In this document: piece after piece, positions 1-5,810 of the stretch | Numbering within the stretch: position 1 is the stretch's first letter | Layout of the letters: every line of letters starts with the position of its first letter | Source: Actinomycetes bacterium | Lineage (GTDB): Bacteria > Actinomycetota > Acidimicrobiia > Acidimicrobiales > Microtrichaceae | NCBI GenBank assembly: GCA_023423475.1 | Contig: JAFAFN010000110.1 | Location: forward strand, 1-5,810 | DNA: 5,810 bases | Reading direction: 5' to 3' | The notes under the pieces: generated by a model | What the model was told of the DNA's origin: nothing | Seen by the model: only the letters and a program-made list of their open reading frames with translations | Databases searched by the model: none | Made by a program: the position numbers and the translations under genes

Positions 1-1409
1 ACTGCGCGCCGTGCGCCCCGGCGCGCGCCTCGCTGCTGACGGGGCTCTGGCAGATGAACCACCGGGTCACCAGCAACGGCGCACCGCTCGCCGACGACCT
101 GCCGATGCTGCCGCGCCTCCTGCGTGAGCAGGGCTACGACCCGACGCTCTTCGGGTACTCCGACACCGCGCTCGACCCGGCGACCCTCGCCGAGGACGAC
201 CCCCGACGCACGAGCTACGAGCAACCCATGTCGGGCTTCCGCGCCGGCGTGCTGCTCGACGACGACATCTCCGCGTGGATCGACTGGCTCGAGGACCTCG
301 GCTACGAACGTCCGGCCGAGCACCGCGACATCTACGAACCGTCCGACGTCCCGATCCCGGAGGGCCGGGGCGCCACCTGGCGACCCGCCCGCTACGCGGC
401 CGAGCACTCCGAGTCCGCGTTCATGACCACCAAGGTGCTCGACTGGTTGGACGAGACCGCGTTGGACGAGACCGCACCTGCGGACGCCGCGCCGTGGTGC
501 GCGCACGTGTCGTACCTCCGGCCCCATCCGCCGTACCTGGCGCCGGCGCCGTACCACGACATGTTCGATCCCGCCGAGGTCGACGAGCCGGTTCGCCACC
601 CCACCCCCGCGGACGAGGGCGCAGTGCATCCCTTCCTCGCCGGTGCGCTGACCGTCGTCCCCTCGCCGCTCGACGAGCTCGACCAACGCCAGCTGCGGGC
701 CACCTACTACGGCATGATCGCCGAGGTCGACGCCCAGCTCGGCCGCCTGCTCGACGGCCTCGACGAACGCGGCCTCACCGACGACACGCTGATCATCGTG
801 ACCTCGGACCACGGCGAGCAGCTCGGCGACCACTGGCTGATCGAGAAGCTCGGCTTCTTCGACCAGAGCTACCGCATCCCCCTGATCGTGCACTGGCCCG
901 CCGGCGTCGCCTCACCCGGACGCACCGTCGAGCACTTCACCGAGAACGTCGACATCACCCCCACCCTGCTCGACGCGGTCGGAGCGGACGCCCCCGAGTT
1001 CTGCGACGGTGCGTCGCTGCGTCGGTTCCTCGACGACTCGGGCACGCCGGAGGGGTGGCGAGACGCGGTGCACCTCGAGTTCGACTTCCGGGACCCGACG
1101 TCCGACCTCATCGAGGCGGTCTTCGGACTGCGCCAGGACCAGTGCGCGATCTCGGTGCTGCGTGATCTCGACACGAAGTACGTCCAGTTCTGCGCGGACT
1201 GGCCGCCGCTGCTCTTCGACATCGCCGAGGACCCCGGCGAGCTGCGCGACCTCGCCGGCGATCCTGTCCAGCTGCAGCGGCTCTTCGACTCGGCACGGCG
1301 GCTGCTCGCGCTGCGGATGGAGCACACCGACCCCCGCCTCGCGAACACCAGGGCGACGCCGCTGGGCACCGTCTCGCGCCAGGACCCCCCTCGGCCCGGA
1401 CCGGTCTGA
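1..1409 (+). CDS. Sulfatase-superfamily hydrolase, phosphonate monoester hydrolase/arylsulfatase type (5' truncated)
   Basis: The frame is open from nt 3 to the TGA at 1407-1409 (468 visible codons). The ATG at 54 is not the start, because the catalytic motif lies upstream of it. The formylglycine motif C-A-P-A-R-A-S-L-L-T-G begins at nt 12. Counting that Cys as residue 57 of Rhizobium leguminosarum phosphonate monoester hydrolase (numbering recalled), other active-site residues fall in register: Asn78 (nt 75), Tyr105 (nt 156), the metal-binding Asp-His of SDHGEQLGDH (nt 807-812), and a Lys 13 residues after that Asp (nt 846). The substrate-side His is in RPHPPY (nt 525). The family's HxEFDFRDP block is at 1071-1097. 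About 53 N-terminal residues are missing, including the first metal-binding Asp. The inferred full length, about 520 aa, fits the family. These enzymes hydrolyse sulfate, phosphate or phosphonate esters using formylglycine and a divalent metal, and need a formylglycine-generating enzyme for maturation. Substrate is not predictable; position 107 is Asp instead of Thr. Location is unknown without the N-terminus. Confidence 0.9.
   Translation, partial: CAPCAPARASLLTGLWQMNHRVTSNGAPLADDLPMLPRLLREQGYDPTLFGYSDTALDPATLAEDDPRRTSYEQPMSGFRAGVLLDDDISAWIDWLEDLGYERPAEHRDIYEPSDVPIPEGRGATWRPARYAAEHSESAFMTTKVLDWLDETALDETAPADAAPWCAHVSYLRPHPPYLAPAPYHDMFDPAEVDEPVRHPTPADEGAVHPFLAGALTVVPSPLDELDQRQLRATYYGMIAEVDAQLGRLLDGLDERGLTDDTLIIVTSDHGEQLGDHWLIEKLGFFDQSYRIPLIVHWPAGVASPGRTVEHFTENVDITPTLLDAVGADAPEFCDGASLRRFLDDSGTPEGWRDAVHLEFDFRDPTSDLIEAVFGLRQDQCAISVLRDLDTKYVQFCADWPPLLFDIAEDPGELRDLAGDPVQLQRLFDSARRLLALRMEHTDPRLANTRATPLGTVSRQDPPRPGPV
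12..44 (+). other. Sulfatase signature I: formylglycine maturation site
   Basis: The codons read C-A-P-A-R-A-S-L-L-T-G, which fits the C-x-P-x-R core recognised by formylglycine-generating enzyme. The Cys codon is TGC at 12-14. A second Cys three residues upstream (nt 3-5) is also followed by A-P, but it lacks the Arg at +4 and so is not the modified residue. Confidence 0.88.
447..476 (+). repeat. 15-bp in-frame tandem duplication inside the sulfatase gene
   Basis: Two adjacent 15-bp units (447-461 and 462-476) differ only at the last base. Each encodes Leu-Asp-Glu-Thr-Ala. The copy lies in a loop between the N-terminal catalytic region and the RPHPPY motif. The Cys-to-His spacing there is about 10 residues longer than in R. 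leguminosarum PMH, by my recalled numbering. The duplication accounts for five of those residues. Confidence 0.8.
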
Positions 1410-1434
1410 GTCCCGTTCTCCTGCCTTCTCCGGG

Positions 1435-1446
1435 TAGACAGAACCC
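1435..1446 (+). promoter_or_regulatory. Candidate -10 element for leaderless transcription of the regulator
   Basis: No purine-rich ribosome binding site precedes the GTG at 1447. TAGACA at 1435-1440 resembles an actinobacterial -10 box (TANNNT, with A for the final T). Six bases separate it from the GTG, the spacing expected if the start codon is also the transcription start. The -35 region (about 1411-1417) has no clear match. GGGT (1432-1435) and ACCC (1443-1446) form a small dyad around the site. This is a weak prediction; read-through from the upstream gene is an alternative. Confidence 0.3.
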
Positions 1447-4392
1447 GTGGTGGGTGACCTGTCGTTCAGGATCTTCGGGGGTGTCGGCGCGTCGCTCGAC
1501 GACGTGCCCGTGCGCCTCGGCGGCCCGCAGTCCCAACGGCTGCTGGGTGTGCTGCTCGCCCAGGACCACGGCCGCTCCGTGACGGTGGCGCAGCTCGTCG
1601 ATGCGCTGTCGTCCGCCGAGTCTCCTGCGTCACCCGGCGCCGTGCACGTGGCCGTGCGTCGGCTCCGCACGCGACTCGACCCCGGCGACGGGAGCTCGCC
1701 GCTGCGCACCGTCGAGGGCGGGTACCTGCTCGATCGACCAGGGTTCGACCTCGACCGCTACGACGCCCACGTCGAACGGGCGGACCAGCTCGCCGCCGAC
1801 GACGCTCCCGCCGCCTTCGCCGAGCTCGACGCCGCGATGGAGCTCTGGGCCGCGCCGTGGGGCGAGTTCGCCGTCGAGACCTGGGCCGAGGAGGTCGTCC
1901 GTCGGATCGAGCTGCGTCACCTGTCGGTCGAGGACCGGTGGGCGGAGCTCGCCGTGACGACCGCCGAGGTCACGGACCTCACGGAGCGGATCGCCGAGCT
2001 CGCCGCGGCGGAACCGCTCCGGGAGTCGCGCTGGGAGTCGCTCATGCGGGCGCTGTACCGCTCGGGGCGTCAGGCGGACGCGCTGCGCGCCTACGAGACG
2101 GCGCGCACGACCCTTCGCGAGGAGTCCGGACTGGAGCCGGGCCCACGGCTGCGCGAGCTCGAGCGGCGGGTGCTGCTCCAGGACCCGACGCTCGACCACC
2201 GCCGCCACCGGGCCCGCTCGGTCGGTGCGCCCATCGATCGCTTCGTGGGACGACGTGAGCAGCTCGACCTGCTCGCCGAACTCGAACCCGAGCGCCTCGT
2301 GACCGTCACCGGCTTCGGCGGGGTCGGCAAGTCCCGGCTCGTCACCGAGCACCTGGCGCTGCGATCGCGGCGCCATGCCCTCGTCGAGCTGCGGAGCTTC
2401 ACCGAAGCGGGTCGGCTCCCGCGACACGTCGCGTCCGAGCTCGGCGTGGCCGTGCATGACCACGAGGGCGACGAGGTGGAACCGCTCGTCTACGCGCTCG
2501 ACGACGCGGATCGACTGCTCTTCGTCGACAACGCCGAGGTCGCGCTCGACGAGGTGGCCGACCTGGCGGTGCGCCTGCTCACCGCACTGCCGCGCCTGCA
2601 GATCCTGGTGTCGTCCACGGTCCCCCTCGGACTTCCCGGTGAGCGGCTCGTGCACCTCGAAGCACTCCCGGTCCCCGGGCCGGGTGAACCGGCGGACGGC
2701 ACCGCCGTCGAGCTGGTCGCGATGCAGCTCGGACGTGCACCCGACGAGCGGGCCCACGAGCTCGCCCGTCGCTTCGGTGGGCTGCCGCTGCCGCTGCGCA
2801 TCGCCGCGGCCAACGAGGGCCCCACCGGCACCGAGGCGCTCGCGTCGCACGGAGATCTGGAGCCGCACGACGCGGACGACGCCGTCGGCTCGGCGCTCGA
2901 CCTGGCGCTCGCCCACACCAGCGACCACGGGCACGACCTGCTCGCACTGCTGTCGGTGCTGCCCGACGGCGCCGGGCGCGACCTGCTGGCAGCGGTCGCG
3001 GAGGACGCGCTGCCGGAGCGACAGCGACTGCTGCGCGAACTCACGATCGCGTCGCTCGTGCAACCGACGCCATCGGACACCGGTGTCCGGTTCGGTCCCC
3101 TCGAACCCGTCAGGGCCCTCGTCTCGGGCCGCCTCGCACCCGACGCGCGGGAGCACTGGCTCCGGGTCGGCACCGCCGCGACGCGGCGGCTCACCGACCC
3201 CGCCGCGCCGGATTCGTTCCGCCCATCGACGCGTGAGGAGCTCGACATCATCGAGTCCGAGCGTCGCACCGTGCTCGGGCTGCTACCGACGCTGTTGCAG
3301 CTCGACCCCGACGAGGCGCTCGACCTGGCGATCAGCCTCGACACCTGGTGGTGGGACTCGGGCCGCACCGTCGAGGGCAACGAGTGGGTCGCCCGCGCCA
3401 TCGAACAGGCCGAGCCGACCGGCATCCGCCGGGCCCGCGCCGTGTGCGCGCTCGCCAGCACCTCCGGCGGCGTCCTCGCGCTCGGCACCCACCGGGCCGC
3501 GCTCGCCGAGGCGGTCGAGCTGACGCGCGACGCGAGCGACGAGCACCCCGGCTTGATGGTCAAGCTGCTCGGCCAGCACGCCATCGCCGCCGGCCTGAGC
3601 GGGGACATGACGACGTGCGACGCGGCCGTCGCCGAGGCGCGCTCGATCGTCGCGCTGCACGCGACGACACCCTGGCCCGACGCCGAGCTCGATCGCTACC
3701 ACTCGCTGCGCTTCGCGCTCATCGGACGACCCGCCGAGGGCGTCGAGGCGGCACTCGCCGCGGCGGACCAGCTCGAACGAGTCGGTCAACCCGCCGGCGC
3801 CGCCGGCTCGGTCTACTTCGCGAGCGTGATGGGTCGCATGGCCGGCATGTCCGACATGTCCGACCTGCTCCAGCGCGGCCTCGACCTCGCGATCATGTCC
3901 GGATCACGGATGCAGGTCGCGCTGATGCAGGCGGAGCTCGCCCAGCACCAGCGAGCGCGACGTGCACCCGACGCGCTCGAGCAGCTGCGCCGTGCGGCCG
4001 AGGCCGTCGAGCGGATCGGCAGCACGCGCACCGCTGCGGTGTGCCGTCGCGACCTCGGTCTCGAGCTGCTGCTCAGCGGTCGCAGGGACGAGGCCGTCCC
4101 GGAGCTGCTGCGAGCGGCCCGCGGCCTCGTCCGGGTGGACCCCTCCGCGAGCGCCCCGGCGCTCGCCGCGCTGGCCGCGCACGGCGGCTACTCCTCCGCG
4201 ACGGCGGCCTCGCTCGGACACGCCGCTCGGGTGCTGTCCACCGGGGCCGGCACACCCTTGGTCCCCGACGAGCTCGAGATCGTCGCCACGTACACCTCCG
4301 GACTGGACGCCGCCGCCGCAGCGGACCGCCCGGTCGACGAGGTCGTCGACATCGACCGCCTGCACGAGATGCTCGGCGAGCTCCGCGACTGA
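1447..4392 (+). CDS. SARP/AfsR-type transcriptional regulator: winged helix, BTAD, NB-ARC NTPase, helical repeats
   Basis: A 981-residue protein probably acting as a cytosolic, nucleotide-dependent transcriptional activator. Residues about 5-96 form an OmpR/PhoB-type winged helix (FRIFGG start, LGGPQSQRLLGVLL helix, AVHVAVRRLRTRL recognition region, GGYLLD wing). Residues about 100-247 are a BTAD domain (FDLDRYDAHV; LRESRWESLMRALYRSGRQADALRAY is split over its helical repeats). From about 265 comes an NB-ARC/STAND NTPase: Walker A GFGGVGKS at 289-296 with Lys295, Walker B RLLFVDN with Asp361, VSSTVPLGLPGE at 388-399, and GLPLPLR at 445-451. A post-NTPase winged helix (GPLEPVRALV near 550-559) follows, then TPR-like alpha-helical repeats to the C-terminus, with a WWW patch at 634-636. 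The start is GTG 1447; a second GTG follows at 1450, and both place the winged helix at the N-terminus as the family requires. The gene begins 37 nt after the hydrolase stop, with no obvious RBS. Relatives often control secondary metabolism or neighbouring genes; the target and ligand here are unknown. The RNBS-B-like TSR is replaced by SST. Confidence 0.93.
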   Translation: MVGDLSFRIFGGVGASLDDVPVRLGGPQSQRLLGVLLAQDHGRSVTVAQLVDALSSAESPASPGAVHVAVRRLRTRLDPGDGSSPLRTVEGGYLLDRPGFDLDRYDAHVERADQLAADDAPAAFAELDAAMELWAAPWGEFAVETWAEEVVRRIELRHLSVEDRWAELAVTTAEVTDLTERIAELAAAEPLRESRWESLMRALYRSGRQADALRAYETARTTLREESGLEPGPRLRELERRVLLQDPTLDHRRHRARSVGAPIDRFVGRREQLDLLAELEPERLVTVTGFGGVGKSRLVTEHLALRSRRHALVELRSFTEAGRLPRHVASELGVAVHDHEGDEVEPLVYALDDADRLLFVDNAEVALDEVADLAVRLLTALPRLQILVSSTVPLGLPGERLVHLEALPVPGPGEPADGTAVELVAMQLGRAPDERAHELARRFGGLPLPLRIAAANEGPTGTEALASHGDLEPHDADDAVGSALDLALAHTSDHGHDLLALLSVLPDGAGRDLLAAVAEDALPERQRLLRELTIASLVQPTPSDTGVRFGPLEPVRALVSGRLAPDAREHWLRVGTAATRRLTDPAAPDSFRPSTREELDIIESERRTVLGLLPTLLQLDPDEALDLAISLDTWWWDSGRTVEGNEWVARAIEQAEPTGIRRARAVCALASTSGGVLALGTHRAALAEAVELTRDASDEHPGLMVKLLGQHAIAAGLSGDMTTCDAAVAEARSIVALHATTPWPDAELDRYHSLRFALIGRPAEGVEAALAAADQLERVGQPAGAAGSVYFASVMGRMAGMSDMSDLLQRGLDLAIMSGSRMQVALMQAELAQHQRARRAPDALEQLRRAAEAVERIGSTRTAAVCRRDLGLELLLSGRRDEAVPELLRAARGLVRVDPSASAPALAALAAHGGYSSATAASLGHAARVLSTGAGTPLVPDELEIVATYTSGLDAAAAADRPVDEVVDIDRLHEMLGELRD
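3847..3864 (+). repeat. Exact 9-bp tandem repeat in a Met-rich segment of the regulator
   Basis: ATGTCCGAC occurs twice back to back and encodes Met-Ser-Asp twice (residues 801-806). It sits in a Met-rich stretch with seven Met between residues 795 and 827, inside the C-terminal helical-repeat region. It may be simple replication slippage. Confidence 0.6.
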
Positions 4393-4406
4393 CCCCGGCC
4401 CCGCAC

Positions 4407-4456
4407 GCGACCGACCCCGACTGCTCCGGGGCGAAGGAACGGTCGGGGTCGTTCGC
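4407..4456 (+). terminator. Probable rho-independent-like (U-tract-less) terminator of the regulator gene
   Basis: A hairpin begins 14 nt after the regulator stop. Bases 4412-4421 pair with 4442-4451 in a perfect 10-bp GC-rich stem (core GACCCCGAC/GTCGGGGTC). After one mismatch, four more pairs form (4407-4410 with 4453-4456). The loop is about 16-20 nt. No T-run follows; the downstream sequence is C/T-rich. Strong stems without U-tracts are common as actinobacterial terminators. Being near-palindromic, it could also act on the other strand. Confidence 0.6.
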
Positions 4457-4544
4457 CGGTCCTCCCCTCCCAGTCGAGGACCGATGGCCACCCGTTCGAG
4501 TACCTGATGGGGTATCGGGCTGACGACGCTCATGTTGCCCCCAC

Positions 4545-4581
4545 CGCCTTACCGTCCACTTACAGGGCGAACGGTAGGGTG
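4545..4581 (+). promoter_or_regulatory. Inverted repeat/hairpin upstream of the transporter with an embedded -10-like box
   Basis: Bases 4545-4555 can pair with 4571-4581 as an 11-bp RNA stem including two G-U pairs, with a 15-nt loop. At DNA level the perfect core is TACCGT/ACGGTA. The right arm contains TAGGGT (4575-4580), which fits the actinobacterial -10 pattern TANNNT and would start transcription about 47 nt before the ATG at 4634. No good -35 is seen. It may be an operator dyad overlapping a promoter, or a regulatory hairpin in a longer leader; the sequence alone does not decide. Confidence 0.35.
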
Positions 4582-4633
4582 ACCCGGTCCGCCCGCGACC
4601 GCTCGTGTCGCTCGACCCCGACAGCGTGCCGCC

Positions 4634-5810
4634 ATGGCCCGAACGATTCGCTCACTGCGACCGCGGCCAGTGGAACTGGGCCGCCGACTGGTCGACCTGC
4701 TCGGACCGACCGGCGATGCGGCGCGCCAGAGCCTGGTCGCCCTCGGGTTCAACTCGTGTTCGAGCTTCGCCGCGGGCGCCGTGCTCGGCTCGATCGTCGG
4801 CACCTTCGAGGCGCTGCCGGGCCTGCTCGTCATGGTGCCCGCCGCGATCGGCCTGCGCGGCAACATCTTCGGCGCCCTGGGCAACCGGATCTCGACGTCG
4901 ATCCACACCGGTACCTTCCGCGTGTCGTTCAAGCGTGAGTCGGTGCTGGCGCAGAACATCCTCGCCTCGCTGTCGCTCACGCTCGTGCTGTCCCTGCTGC
5001 TGGCGGTGATCGCCAAGGTGGTGTCGGTCGGCTTCGGGGTCGCGGACTCGATCGGGGTGCTCGACCTGGCGGTCATCTCCCTCGTGGGCGGCCTGCTCGC
5101 GAGCTCGGTGGTGCTCGCGGCGACCGTCGTGCTGTCGATCGGCGCGGTCCGCCGTGGCTGGGACCTCGACAACCTCGTCGCGCCGACGGTGTCGACCCTC
5201 GGTGACGTCGTGACGATCCCCGCGCTGTTCGTCGCCGCGCAGCTCGTCGGCGACGGGGCCCTGACGACCGCGCTCGGCTGGTTCGTCGTCGTCGCCACCG
5301 TGGTGACGGTCGTGATCAGCATGCGCTCCACGCTCGAGACGTTCCGCCACGTCATCCGGGAGTCCCTGCCGGTGTTGACCGTGGCCCTGCTGCTCTCGAC
5401 GCTCGCCGGCATCGCGGTCGAGAAGCAGCTGGCGGTGTTCGCAGCGCTGCCCGCGCTGCTCGTGCTCCAGCCCGCCTTCGTGAGCTCGGCCGGTGCGCTC
5501 GGCGGGATCCTGTCGAGCCGCGTCGCCACCAACCTGCACCTCGGCCTCGTGCAGCCGTCGATGAGCCCCGGACGAGAAGCACGCCGCGACGCCCTGCTCG
5601 TGTTGTTGATCGGATTCCCGATCTTCGTGCTCAACGGCGTCGGCGCACACCTCGTCGCCGGCGCGCTCGGCGACCTGAGCCCGGGACTCGGCTGGATGAT
5701 CCTCGCCTCGTTGATCGGCGGGCTCTTCACCGTGCTGTTCGTGATCGCGCTCGCGTACTACGGCACGATCGCCGCCTGGCGGGTCGACCTCGACCCCGAC
5801 ACCTACGGCA
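4634..5810 (+). CDS. Tandem MgtE/SLC41-type divalent cation (Mg2+) transporter (3' truncated)
   Basis: The frame is open from 4583 to the window end, with an in-frame stop at 4580-4582. The first start codon in it is ATG 4634, giving 392 visible codons; no clear RBS is present. After a short basic N-terminus (residues 1-32) the protein is almost entirely hydrophobic. It holds two MgtE-type membrane domains offset by about 210 residues. Copy 1 has LPGLLVMVPAAIGLRGN (61-77), the NRISTSIHTG helix (84-93), and LDNLVAPTVSTLGDVV (178-193); Asp191 matches the conserved TM5 pore Asp of MgtE. Copy 2 has LPALLVLQPAFVSSAG (272-287), SSRVATNLHLG (294-304), and LDPDTYG (386-392), which aligns with LDN of copy 1. 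About 30-50 residues containing the second TM5 lie outside the window. The layout resembles SLC41 carriers. The cytosolic MgtE-N and CBS domains that gate bacterial MgtE are absent, so Mg2+ gating must differ. Mg2+ is the likeliest substrate, but other divalent cations are possible. Confidence 0.85.
   Translation, partial: MARTIRSLRPRPVELGRRLVDLLGPTGDAARQSLVALGFNSCSSFAAGAVLGSIVGTFEALPGLLVMVPAAIGLRGNIFGALGNRISTSIHTGTFRVSFKRESVLAQNILASLSLTLVLSLLLAVIAKVVSVGFGVADSIGVLDLAVISLVGGLLASSVVLAATVVLSIGAVRRGWDLDNLVAPTVSTLGDVVTIPALFVAAQLVGDGALTTALGWFVVVATVVTVVISMRSTLETFRHVIRESLPVLTVALLLSTLAGIAVEKQLAVFAALPALLVLQPAFVSSAGALGGILSSRVATNLHLGLVQPSMSPGREARRDALLVLLIGFPIFVLNGVGAHLVAGALGDLSPGLGWMILASLIGGLFTVLFVIALAYYGTIAAWRVDLDPDTYG

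Larger units (their letters stand above)
4393..4633. other. 241-nt intergenic region between regulator and transporter
   Basis: I see no convincing gene here. The stretch holds a terminator-like hairpin (4407-4456), a pyrimidine-rich run (4461-4471), and a second hairpin or dyad (4545-4581). Two further 5-bp stems follow (4585-4589 with 4597-4601, and 4606-4610 with 4619-4623), which could arise by chance at this GC content. I did not recognise a M-box or other known metal riboswitch consensus. An open frame starting at 4507 is not preferred: it overlaps the transporter out of frame and its translation is Arg/Pro/Thr-rich, typical of a shadow. Confidence 0.6.

Noticed and set aside
54..56. 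ATG at 54 as the start of the sulfatase
   Set aside because: The C-x-P-x-R catalytic motif lies in the same frame upstream (nt 12-26), so the true start is before the window.
1395..1434. Inverted repeat CCCGGA/TCCGGG across the end of the sulfatase as a terminator
   Set aside because: The stem is only 6 bp with a 28-nt loop and no U-tract, which is expected by chance at this GC content.
1630..3156. Minus-strand open frame of 508 codons opposite the regulator
   Set aside because: It is rich in Arg, Gly, Glu, Gln and Val with no family motif, while the opposite strand encodes the BTAD and NB-ARC motifs in order.
4481..4518. CCGAT/ATCGG dyad in the intergenic region
   Set aside because: The arms are only 5 bp, with a 28-nt gap and no extension; not distinguishable from chance.
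4393..4633. Known Mg2+ riboswitch (M-box) ahead of the transporter
   Set aside because: I looked for the conserved M-box core segments and did not find them; only generic hairpins are visible.
4507..4938. + strand 143-codon frame starting in the intergenic region
   Set aside because: It overlaps the transporter in another frame for most of its length, and its product is an Arg/Pro/Thr-rich sequence with no recognisable features.
4549..5730. Long minus-strand open frame (393 codons) antisense to the transporter
   Set aside because: The + strand frame gives a clear two-domain membrane protein. The antisense product is rich in Ser/Arg/Thr/Pro with no recognisable domain, as expected of a shadow frame in GC-rich DNA. 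A second long antisense frame at 4652-5650 is equally low-complexity.

Overview
This is a GC-rich (around 70% by eye) bacterial segment with the codon habits and gene families of an actinobacterium. A large SARP/AfsR-type regulator and a GTG start without a Shine-Dalgarno sequence fit this. A lineage such as Acidimicrobiia is possible, but the window does not prove it. All three genes lie on the + strand, and the window cuts the first at its 5' end and the last at its 3' end.

Layout: (1) nt 1-1409 hold most of a formylglycine-dependent sulfatase-superfamily hydrolase of the phosphonate monoester hydrolase/arylsulfatase type. The catalytic Cys codon is only 12 nt into the window. (2) After a 37-nt gap, nt 1447-4392 hold a 981-residue regulator with an OmpR-type winged helix, a BTAD domain, an NB-ARC/STAND NTPase and helical repeats. 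(3) Nt 4393-4633 are a 241-nt intergenic region with a strong GC-rich hairpin just after the regulator (probable terminator) and a second hairpin/inverted repeat nearer the next gene. (4) Nt 4634-5810 hold most of an integral membrane divalent-cation (probably Mg2+) transporter made of two tandem MgtE/SLC41 membrane domains, without the cytosolic MgtE-N and CBS sensor domains. The window ends about 30-50 residues before its expected C-terminus.

The sulfatase and the regulator are close enough to be read through together, though the regulator may have its own leaderless promoter. The transporter appears to be a separate transcription unit. No functional link between the three is demonstrated. 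Sulfatase-family enzymes need a divalent metal and the transporter moves divalent metals, but that is only a loose association. I see no mobile element, CRISPR array, tRNA or rRNA, and no convincing evidence of a new multi-gene system. The points worth a second look are an atypical residue in the hydrolase active site, degenerate STAND motifs in the regulator, the divergent second half of the transporter, and its structured leader.
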